A stretch of 64,000 nucleotides of DNA, taken from the NCBI GenBank assembly GCA_013177825.1, contig JABLXX010000001.1, positions 720,936 through 784,935 of the forward strand, given 5' to 3'. Positions 57,972 to 64,000 of this stretch are shown in pieces. Position 1 is the stretch's first letter. The number at the start of each line of letters is the position of its first letter. A model generated the notes under the pieces. The model saw only the letters and a list, made by a program, of their open reading frames with translations. It ran no database searches and was not told the DNA's origin. A program made the position numbers and the translations under genes. Source of the DNA: Syntrophaceae bacterium (GTDB taxonomy: Bacteria; Desulfobacterota; Syntrophia; Syntrophales; PHBD01).

Positions 57972-59264
57972 TCAACCCTTTGTTGACGGATCCTCCCCGA
58001 CGGCCTCCCCGCGGCGCCCGAACCGGGAGGCCATCAGGTCCCGCCGCCGCCGGCGGTACGTACCGTCCTGGTGCTCCTTTTCGATCACCTTCTTGAGAAG
58101 CTTGAACATCTTGTAGGTCTGAGGCTCGTCCCGGTAGAACGTATCCCAGGCGTAATGGAACAGTTCCTGAAGCTTCTCCGGCGGCATGTTCCGTGGCTGG
58201 AAGACGACCTTGTCGGCGGTGTAGTCGTTCCAGTCATAGGAAAGGATTCTCCTCTCCCGGTGCAGGTCGTCGAAGGTCCGGGTATGGGGGAACGGCGTCA
58301 GGACGGTGAACTCCGCCAGGTCCAGCTCGATCTCCATCAGGAAGTCGATGAGGCGCTTGATGCCGTCTTCCGTATGGTCGTCGAGACCCAGGAGGATGGT
58401 TCCCTCGACGCCGATGCCGTGGTCGTGGTAGCGCCGGATGCGGTCCCGGATGGTGTCGGAAGTGTCGAAGACGGCCTGGTAGACGTACCAGGCCCCCGCT
58501 TGGGCGGCCAGATCCAGGATCTCCGGGTCATCCTCAATGGGGTGGCAGCACCAGTTTTTTTTCAGGGGGATCATGGCCCGGAAGAGGTCCTTTTCCCATT
58601 GGCTGTCCTGGGCAAGGGAGTTGTCCACCACGAAGAGCCGGTTGTTGTCGATGCCGGCGATCTCCTCGACCACCCGGTCGATGGGCCGGGGCCGGAACTG
58701 CCGGCCTCCGAGAAAGGAAACGCAGCAGGGGTAGCAGTTGAATCGGCAGCCCCGGGAGGCGTGGACCAGGTCCACCATCTGGACGCCCTTGTAGTTGTAC
58801 AGGTCCCGCTTCAGGATGTCCCGCCGGGCCGGGCCGATCCACTCCGTCGGCGGCCGGTCGGCAAAGAAATCATAGACTTTTTTCAGTTTTCCCGCCTGGA
58901 AATCGCCGATCACTTCTTCCATCCGGCCCTCCGCCTCGCCAAGGAAGATCGAATCGGCGTGCTCCGCCGTTTCCTCGGCGTGGAGCATCGTTCCGATCCC
59001 GCCGCAGAGGACGGGAATCCCACGGCGGCGATATTCGCCGGCGATTTCCCAGCCCCGCTTCACCTGGCTGGTGAGCATCATGGAGATGCCGACCAAGTCG
59101 GCCTTTTCCTCCAGATCGAGGGGCTCCACGTTTTCATCGGTAAAGGAGACCTCAACGCCGGGCGGCAGGGCTGCGGCGAATACCACCGGACCGTGGGGCG
59201 GCAGGTGAAATTCCGTCTGCCCCTCGAGTTTTTTCCAACGGGGATAGATCAGTTTCAGTTTCAT
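57972..59264 (-). CDS. B12-binding-domain radical SAM protein
   Basis: 430 residues from ATG 59264 (ribosome site AAGGA nine bases before; the 59273 start is too close). An N-terminal cobalamin-binding-type Rossmann region (ADLVGISMMLTSQVKRG, PVLCGGIGTMLHAEETAEHA) is followed by the radical SAM cluster site RGCRFNCYPC (CxxxCxxC, about residue 180). VEGTILLGLDDHTEDGI and LTPFPHTRTFDDLH follow. The DxHxGG-type B12 signature is not evident, so B12 binding is uncertain. The family includes methylases and C-C bond-forming enzymes. Its place between lipoprotein and ammonia-lyase genes suggests modification of the polyene product. Confidence 0.88.
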   Translation of the reverse strand: MKLKLIYPRWKKLEGQTEFHLPPHGPVVFAAALPPGVEVSFTDENVEPLDLEEKADLVGISMMLTSQVKRGWEIAGEYRRRGIPVLCGGIGTMLHAEETAEHADSIFLGEAEGRMEEVIGDFQAGKLKKVYDFFADRPPTEWIGPARRDILKRDLYNYKGVQMVDLVHASRGCRFNCYPCCVSFLGGRQFRPRPIDRVVEEIAGIDNNRLFVVDNSLAQDSQWEKDLFRAMIPLKKNWCCHPIEDDPEILDLAAQAGAWYVYQAVFDTSDTIRDRIRRYHDHGIGVEGTILLGLDDHTEDGIKRLIDFLMEIELDLAEFTVLTPFPHTRTFDDLHRERRILSYDWNDYTADKVVFQPRNMPPEKLQELFHYAWDTFYRDEPQTYKMFKLLKKVIEKEHQDGTYRRRRRDLMASRFGRRGEAVGEDPSTKG

Positions 59265-59298
59265 GACATGCATTCCTTGAACGGTGCGATGCGGATGC

Positions 59299-60012
59299 TC
59301 ATGGGGCGTCCTCCTCGTCCTCCTCTATGGGATTCTCCGGCCGGCTCTCCAGCCGGACGGGCGTCCCGGTCAGGAGGGTCAGCGTCAGCCGGTAGGGAAG
59401 GGAGCCGTGGCCCGTCAACTCCAGTCTCTTCGGGAGCCCGTGTTCATTGAGGCCCTCTGCCGTGAGCGTCCGGGTCAGGGTTCCCCCCCCGTACAGCCGG
59501 ACCTCCCACCGCTGCGGTCCCGTGAGGACCACGTCCGTGGCCGTGTCTCCGTCGGACCGGTAGCGGCAGACGGGGCGGTTTCCCTCTTCCACGCCCACGA
59601 TCTCGGGGACGGCCCCCGGCGGGAACAGGCAGAACGTCACATCCCGGATCAGGGAACGGGCGAAGTCCCTGTTGGTGAAGGGCGCAACGGCCCGCTCGAT
59701 TTCCAGGTTTTCGCCTTCGATCCGGGCGGTGAAGAGCACGAATCCCTCGAGGGTCATCAGGGTTAGCCGGAGGGTCTTCGCTGCGGGATCGGCAATGGTG
59801 ATCCCGATGGCGGAGGTCCCGCTCCCGTCGGGCAGGACCGCCTGGAGGGAGTGGATCAGCCGCGTTTCCTCCCGGAGAAATGGAAGCCGGCACTCCTGCC
59901 GGGTCCGTTCGAGAGAGGGGCCCTCTCCGGGCCGGATGGGCGGGAGCGCGCTGCAGGCCGCCAGGAGAAGTGCCGCCGCCGGAAGGAGGAAGAAGGCCCT
60001 GTAACGCCTCAT
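59299..60012 (-). CDS. Lipoprotein of DUF3261 type
   Basis: 237 residues from ATG 60012, overlapping the preceding stop (ATGA). Lipoprotein signal peptide with lipobox LLAAC (Cys about residue 20). The body has a beta-rich pattern (IGITIADPAAKTLRLTLMTL, FTARIEGENLEIERA, GTLTRTLTAEGLNEHGLPKR) as in DUF3261 proteins of aryl-polyene clusters, which accompany the LolA-like carrier. It is probably anchored in the outer membrane and receives the exported product. Family call by pattern; role inferred from context. Confidence 0.78.
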   Translation of the reverse strand: MRRYRAFFLLPAAALLLAACSALPPIRPGEGPSLERTRQECRLPFLREETRLIHSLQAVLPDGSGTSAIGITIADPAAKTLRLTLMTLEGFVLFTARIEGENLEIERAVAPFTNRDFARSLIRDVTFCLFPPGAVPEIVGVEEGNRPVCRYRSDGDTATDVVLTGPQRWEVRLYGGGTLTRTLTAEGLNEHGLPKRLELTGHGSLPYRLTLTLLTGTPVRLESRPENPIEEDEEDAP

Positions 60013-60677
60013 GGGGCCGCCTCGCCGGGTTGGGTGAAGATCCGCTCGACAAGCGGCAGGTTGTGTTCCGTCCGGGTGAACTCCAGCATGGTCCAGGCAT
60101 CCTTTCCTTCGACGATTTTTACGCTCCGGATGGCACCCAGCTTCTCCGGCGAGAGGGAGATCTCGATCCGGGCGATCAGGGTCATGAGGGATGGGTCCTT
60201 CGGGACCAGAACGACCCGGGCGGGCCGTCCCCCCTCGAGACGGGCTGTGAACCGGGGATCGGCGTCGAAGCGTCCCTGGGTCCAAGCGGAGATCTCGTCC
60301 ATCACCATCTGCATGCCCTGAAGCCGTTCGCCTGCCTCGGGAACCCACCCCTTGTCTCCGTAAATATAACGTTTGGCGCTGCCCTTGTGAATCAGAAGGA
60401 CGCTCCGGACGGGCTTCGTGTACTCCCAGCGGACCGAGGCGGGGGCCTGGAATGAGAAGCGCCCCTCCGACACGAACGGCTTTGCCAGGATTGGCAGGTG
60501 CTTCTTCTGGACGAACCGGGCGCGGACCGACCGGATCTGCCCCGCTTCCCGGCGGATGGCGTCCCACGAATCGGCCCACCCGGCGAAGATGAGCACCAGG
60601 GCTGCCGCGATCAGCGGGGCCGCCACGGCAAAACGTCTTTTGTGACGTGCAACACCTCGTAAAATGTCGAATTTCAT
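60009..60677 (-). CDS. LolA-like outer-membrane lipoprotein carrier
   Basis: 222 residues from ATG 60677 (an ATG at 60701 is also in frame). The N-terminal hydrophobic segment (about 20-37) is a signal or anchor. The LolA fold is suggested by IRSVRARFVQKKHLPILAKP, GRFSFQAPASVRWEYTKPVR, then QMVMDEISAWTQGRF and IARIEISLSPEKLG. LolA-like proteins carry lipids or lipoproteins across the periplasm and are standard members of aryl-polyene clusters. It is coupled to the DUF3261-type lipoprotein gene by a four-base overlap. Confidence 0.85.
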   Translation of the reverse strand: MKFDILRGVARHKRRFAVAAPLIAAALVLIFAGWADSWDAIRREAGQIRSVRARFVQKKHLPILAKPFVSEGRFSFQAPASVRWEYTKPVRSVLLIHKGSAKRYIYGDKGWVPEAGERLQGMQMVMDEISAWTQGRFDADPRFTARLEGGRPARVVLVPKDPSLMTLIARIEISLSPEKLGAIRSVKIVEGKDAWTMLEFTRTEHNLPLVERIFTQPGEAAP

Positions 60678-60693
60678 GAATGCGCCAAAATGG

Positions 60694-60743
60694 AGGGACA
60701 CTTCCTCCGTCCCACAGGTGCTGGAAATAGGGGAAGTGTCCCT
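60694..60743. repeat. REP-like inverted repeat between fabG-like and lolA-like genes
   Basis: AGGGACACTTCC (60694-60705) and GGAAGTGTCCCT (60732-60743) form a perfect 12-base inverted repeat around 26 bases. It fills the only sizeable gap in the operon. The sequence type resembles dispersed REP palindromes of deltaproteobacteria; only one copy is visible here. Confidence 0.6.
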
Positions 60744-60755
60744 GGATGAACCGGA

Positions 60756-61484
60756 TTAAAACATGCCGCCGTTGACCGAGATCACCTGGCCCGTGACGTA
60801 CGAAGCGTCGGCGGAGCAGAGGAAGCGGACCACCTTTGCCACTTCCTCGGGACGGCCGATGCGGTTCATGGGAATGATGTCCTTGATGCGGTCTACCGGG
60901 GCATGGGCGATCATTTCCGTCTCGATGAGGCCGGGAGCGACCACGTTGACACGGATGCCCAGGCGGGCCACCTCGGCGGCAAGGGAGCGGCTCGCGGCGA
61001 TGAGGCCCGATTTGGCGGCCGAGTAGTTCACCTGCCCGCGATTCGGCACCAGGGCCGCCACCGACGAGACGGACACGATGGACCCGGACCGGCTCCGGGC
61101 CATTTTCCGGAGGACCGGCTTGGTCATATTGTAGAAGCCCTTCAGGGTCGTCTGCAGGACCCGGTCCCAGTCGTCCTCGGGCATCATCATGAACAGCCCG
61201 TCGGCGGTGACGCCGGCGTTGTTCACCAGGACGTCGATCTTCTTGTTGTGATTCAGGATTTCCTTCAGGTGCCGTTCCGTTTCGGCGCTGTCGGCAACGT
61301 CGAAGCGAACCGTTTCGCCGTCGCCGCCCTCCTTCCGGATCTGTTCCAGGGTCTCCGCCGCCGCCGCGTCGTTGGAGCGATAATTGACGATCACGTAATA
61401 GCCCGCCCGGGCCAGCTCCATGGATACGGCCCGGCCGATCCCCCGGCTTCCGCCTGTTACGATAGCCACTGCGGCTTCGCTCAT
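60756..61484 (-). CDS. 3-oxoacyl-[ACP] reductase, FabG-type SDR
   Basis: 242 residues. AIVTGGSRGIGRAVSMELA at the N-terminus, LVNNAGVTADGLFMMM, SVSSVAALVPNRGQVNYSAAKSGLI (Ser-Tyr-Lys triad), VNVVAPGLIETEM and the C-terminal SYVTGQVISVNGGMF are standard FabG features. It reduces 3-ketoacyl-ACP with NADPH. The ATG overlaps the hot-dog dehydratase stop, so reduction and dehydration are coupled, as in polyene chain building (ApeQ-type). No ketosynthase is nearby in the window. Confidence 0.92.
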   Translation of the reverse strand: MSEAAVAIVTGGSRGIGRAVSMELARAGYYVIVNYRSNDAAAAETLEQIRKEGGDGETVRFDVADSAETERHLKEILNHNKKIDVLVNNAGVTADGLFMMMPEDDWDRVLQTTLKGFYNMTKPVLRKMARSRSGSIVSVSSVAALVPNRGQVNYSAAKSGLIAASRSLAAEVARLGIRVNVVAPGLIETEMIAHAPVDRIKDIIPMNRIGRPEEVAKVVRFLCSADASYVTGQVISVNGGMF

Positions 61485-61933
61485 GGTTCCGTCTTTGCCT
61501 CCCCGTTCTGTTCTTCACCGAAGACCTGGAGCTGCACACGGGCGAGGGCATCGCCTCCGGTCTCCACGAACCCTTCGAAAACGCTGTAACTTTCCAGGCC
61601 GTACAACTGCCGGACCCGGGTATGCAGGACCGCCCGGAATGGAATGACGTCTACCATAAAATCGGCGCTCTTGATGCCGACGATCCATCCCAGGGAGGCG
61701 CTCTTCTTTCCCTGGCGCTTTCGCCGGGCGCCGATGCAGACCGCCGCCGTCTGGGCCGTCAGCTCGATCAGCACGATCGGATCCACGCCGGCGGGACCGG
61801 CCGTAGGCCAGGCCGGGGTAACCACGGAACGTGCATCGGCCGTCTGGTCGTCCAGATCCATGATTTCGCCGATCAGCTTCATGCGGTCCCGGTGCGGGAT
61901 CAGGTCTTCGATCTCCAGGTCTGTCGTTTTCAT
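61481..61933 (-). CDS. 3-hydroxyacyl-ACP dehydratase, ApeP/FabZ-like hot-dog protein
   Basis: 150 residues from ATG 61933; a longer open frame upstream lacks coding features. IEDLIPHRDRMKLIGEIMDL contains the catalytic-type His, and DPIVLIELTAQTAAVCIGAR the conserved Glu helix. The later strand VQLQVFGEEQ ends the domain. It resembles the aryl-polyene dehydratase ApeP rather than FabZ proper. It is the first gene of the leftward operon and couples directly to the FabG-type gene. Confidence 0.85.
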   Translation of the reverse strand: MKTTDLEIEDLIPHRDRMKLIGEIMDLDDQTADARSVVTPAWPTAGPAGVDPIVLIELTAQTAAVCIGARRKRQGKKSASLGWIVGIKSADFMVDVIPFRAVLHTRVRQLYGLESYSVFEGFVETGGDALARVQLQVFGEEQNGEAKTEP

Positions 61934-62243
61934 TGGCCTTCTTCCGGATGGTCCGGGTCGATAGTCGCTCCTGTTAAAGGAGATAATTCCTTTTAAGTCA
62001 AGCGGAATCCGCTTCGGAGACACGCGCTGCACCGGCGGACAGGCGCCGCCGGGACGGGAATCCGTTTGCCCGGACAACGGCGGGCCGATTCGGGATCAGG
62101 GAAATTCGTTGACTCCCTCCCGTGGTTTTGGGTAAGAGGAGCCGTTTCTTGCCGAAAATCTTCCGGGAGTCTGGATCATCGCGAATCGTTTCTCAAATGG
62201 GCGTTTGGAGAATTGCCTTCGGCAGCGCTTTGGCGAAGGGGGG
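61934..62243. other. Divergent intergenic region
   Basis: Lies between the leftward polyene-type operon and the rightward ligase gene. No gene is supported; the promoters of both operons should be here, but no clear pair of -35/-10 elements was identified. A TTG at 62205 could extend the ligase. Confidence 0.45.
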
Positions 62244-63554
62244 ATGCTTCTTCCCCCGGAGGACGAAGGGGGAAACCTGTTCGAACTGGCCGAGGGAATC
62301 AAGAGGAGCCTCCCGCCGGGAGCCGGACCGGGGGACGTTCTTTGCCTCGCCACGGGGAGCCGCCAGCTGACCGCGGCGGCCGTTGTGGCGTCTCTGACCG
62401 GCGGCCCCCGGCTTGTCCTGCCCCATGCCCTTTCCGCAGCCGTGATTCGGGAGATCCACGACTGCCGTCCCCTGCTGGCGGTCCTGGCGGACGAGGCCCT
62501 GGAGGTTCCTCCGGGGGTGCCCCTCCTCCGGGAAGTGAAAAAAGCGCCGGCGGAGACGCCGCTCCTGGTTCGGGACGCCGACGAGCCCTTCCTCCATCTC
62601 TTCACCGGTGGTTCCACCGGCAGTCCCCGTCTCTGGAGCAAAACTCCGGGCAACCTGTTCGGCGAGGCCTTCTATCTGGCCGAGAAGTTTGGGATCGAGG
62701 GAACGGACCGGATCCTGGCCACCGTCCCCCCCGTTCATATCTACGGACTTCTTTTCTCGATCCTCCTGCCCCTGGTGACGGGTGCCCGGGTCGTTGACGC
62801 CATGCCGTCTTTCCCCGGTGAGATCGCCGGAGCCCTCCGGGAGACAGCGGCGACCGTCCTGGTGAGCGTCCCCGTTCACTACCGGGTCCTCCGGACGGCT
62901 CCCCTCCACGGCCATTCCCTGCGCTCCGCGTTTTCGTCGGCGGGCATGCTCGAAGCGTCCGACAGCCTGCAGTTTCACGATGAGACGGACGTCGGCATCA
63001 CGGAGGTATACGGTTCCACCGAAACGGGGGGCATCGCCCTCCGGAATCGCTCCGTCGATGGTCCCTGCTGGCATGCCTTCGGGGTCGTGGACTGGAAGAT
63101 CGAGGGCGAACTCCTGCACGTCCGCTCCCCCTTCCTGTCGCCGGAGATGGAGCGGGACGCAGACGGTTTTGTCGCCACCGGGGATCGCGTCGAGGCCGCC
63201 GGGGCGGGGTCCTTCGACCTGCTGGGCCGGATGGACGGGATCGTCAAAGTCGGCGGAAAAAGGGTCGATCTGCGGGAAGTCCTGGAAAAGCTGAAGGGAT
63301 TGGAAGGGGTCTCCGACGCCTACGTGACGGCCCTTCCCGTCGGAACGGGACGGCAGCAGGAAGTGGCGGCCCTCGTGGTGACGGATCACGCAGACGATAC
63401 CCTGAAGGGTGCCCTGGAGGCCATCCTGGAGCCCCCGGCCCGGCCGAGACTCCTGCGATCCGTTCGCCGGATCCCCGTCCTGGCCACGGGAAAACCCGAT
63501 CGCGCCCGCATCGAGGAAATCCTCCGCCACGGCGAGTCCGATGATTCTCATTGA
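62244..63554 (+). CDS. AMP-binding acyl/aryl ligase (ApeH-like)
   Basis: 436 residues from ATG 62244, immediately after GAAGGGGGG; a TTG at 62205 would add 13 residues. ANL superfamily: FLHLFTGGSTGSPRLWSKTP (P-loop), PPVHIYGLLFSILLPL, VYGSTETGGIA and FVATGDRVEAAGAGSFDLLGRMDGIVKVGGKRVDL split by the hinge. At about 440 residues it is shorter than usual acyl-CoA ligases, as are ligases of aryl-polyene clusters. It probably loads the aryl or cinnamoyl starter onto carrier protein or CoA. It overlaps the following ABC gene by 14 bases. Confidence 0.88.
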   Translation: MLLPPEDEGGNLFELAEGIKRSLPPGAGPGDVLCLATGSRQLTAAAVVASLTGGPRLVLPHALSAAVIREIHDCRPLLAVLADEALEVPPGVPLLREVKKAPAETPLLVRDADEPFLHLFTGGSTGSPRLWSKTPGNLFGEAFYLAEKFGIEGTDRILATVPPVHIYGLLFSILLPLVTGARVVDAMPSFPGEIAGALRETAATVLVSVPVHYRVLRTAPLHGHSLRSAFSSAGMLEASDSLQFHDETDVGITEVYGSTETGGIALRNRSVDGPCWHAFGVVDWKIEGELLHVRSPFLSPEMERDADGFVATGDRVEAAGAGSFDLLGRMDGIVKVGGKRVDLREVLEKLKGLEGVSDAYVTALPVGTGRQQEVAALVVTDHADDTLKGALEAILEPPARPRLLRSVRRIPVLATGKPDRARIEEILRHGESDDSH

Positions 63555-64000
63555 GAGCCTGTCGAAATCCTATGGTCCACAGAAGGCCCTGGACAGTCTG
63601 AGCCTTGCTTTCCGGGAAGGGGCCGTCACGGGCCTCCTCGGGCCGAATGGAGCCGGCAAGACGACGCTGGTCTCCATCCTCATGGGGATTCTCCCGAAGG
63701 ACCGCGGGCGGGTGGTCGTGGGCGGGTACGACCTGGACGACGGACTGGAAGAAGTCCGCCGGATTTCCTGCCTGGTGCCCCAGAACCTGGCCTTCTATTC
63801 CACTCTCACGGCCCGGGAGAACCTGTCCTTTTTCGGATCCGTCTGCGGCTTCTCCGGAAAGGCGCTCATGGAACGCATGGAGGCCGCCGTCGCCGCCGCG
63901 AGCCTGGAGTCCTTCCTCGACAAGCGGGCGGAGACCTATTCCGGAGGCATGAAGCGGCGTCTGAACCTGGCCATCGGGCTGATGGGGCGCCCCCGGGTCC
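63541..64000 (+). CDS. ABC transporter ATP-binding protein, 3' end outside window
   Basis: 153 codons are visible, starting at an ATG inside the end of the ligase gene. Walker A GLLGPNGAGKTTLVSILMG (residues 31-49), Q-loop LVPQNLAFYSTLTARENLSF and signature TYSGGMKRRLNLAIGLMG are all present. The pattern matches ABC-2-type export ATPases (CcmA/DrrA-like). The membrane partner should be to the right of the window. Because of the 14-base overlap it is translated with the ligase, suggesting export related to the polyene-type pathway. Confidence 0.93.
   Translation, partial: MILIESLSKSYGPQKALDSLSLAFREGAVTGLLGPNGAGKTTLVSILMGILPKDRGRVVVGGYDLDDGLEEVRRISCLVPQNLAFYSTLTARENLSFFGSVCGFSGKALMERMEAAVAAASLESFLDKRAETYSGGMKRRLNLAIGLMGRPRV

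Overview
The window is GC-rich (about 60%) and densely coded. It looks like a chromosome segment of an anaerobic deltaproteobacterium (Desulfobacterota), probably a Syntrophales-type organism. This is inferred from gene content (tungsten/molybdenum aldehyde oxidoreductase, HypAB, a siroheme-decarboxylase-type AhbB, sigma-54 regulators) and from three in-frame TGA codons that look like selenocysteine codons. No rRNA, tRNA or CRISPR array was seen.

Left part (1-13 kb): the 3' part of an MBOAT O-acyltransferase; a large secreted RHS protein with a low-GC C-terminal tip and a likely immunity gene; relics of an IS4-type transposase and of RHS sequence; ftsY; a metallophosphoesterase; a formiminotransferase; hypAB; and an XRE/ImmA-PIN toxin-antitoxin-like pair whose second gene has no ordinary start codon.

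Middle (13-32 kb): an SDR and a peroxiredoxin whose peroxidatic Cys is replaced by TGA. An ahbB-hemL-acyl-CoA ligase-epimerase operon follows, then gmd and fcl (GDP-fucose), a MarR-amidohydrolase pair and a PAS-LuxR regulator. Next come a PAS-sigma54 activator, a gene-poor AT-rich spacer with dyad repeats and a near-consensus sigma-54 promoter, a 28-codon micro-ORF, an aldehyde ferredoxin oxidoreductase, a MoaD-like carrier and a ThiF-like E1.

32-45 kb: a 2168-residue autotransporter built from duplicated repeats, a flavin reductase, an Asp/Glu racemase, a purine permease and an orphan peptide-binding protein. On the minus strand follows the most striking locus: a MerR-type regulator and a MerB (organomercurial lyase)-like gene. 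In the MerB-like gene both catalytic cysteine positions are in-frame TGA codons. Each TGA is followed at the right distance by a perfect hairpin, one with the GGUC loop of the E. coli fdhF SECIS element.

Right part (45-64 kb): almost all genes lie on the minus strand from 61.9 to 45.2 kb. They resemble the accessory set of an aryl-polyene/flexirubin-type lipid pathway: hot-dog dehydratase, FabG, LolA-like carrier, DUF3261-type lipoprotein, B12-radical SAM enzyme, aromatic ammonia-lyase, thioesterase, a FakA-FakB fusion, GT2, an MMPL exporter fused to a methyltransferase, and an LpxL-type acyltransferase. The N-degron genes clpS-clpA-aat are embedded among them. A divergent acyl ligase and an ABC ATPase start at 62.2 kb. 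Ketosynthases and an acyl carrier protein are not in the window and would be expected just beyond its right edge.
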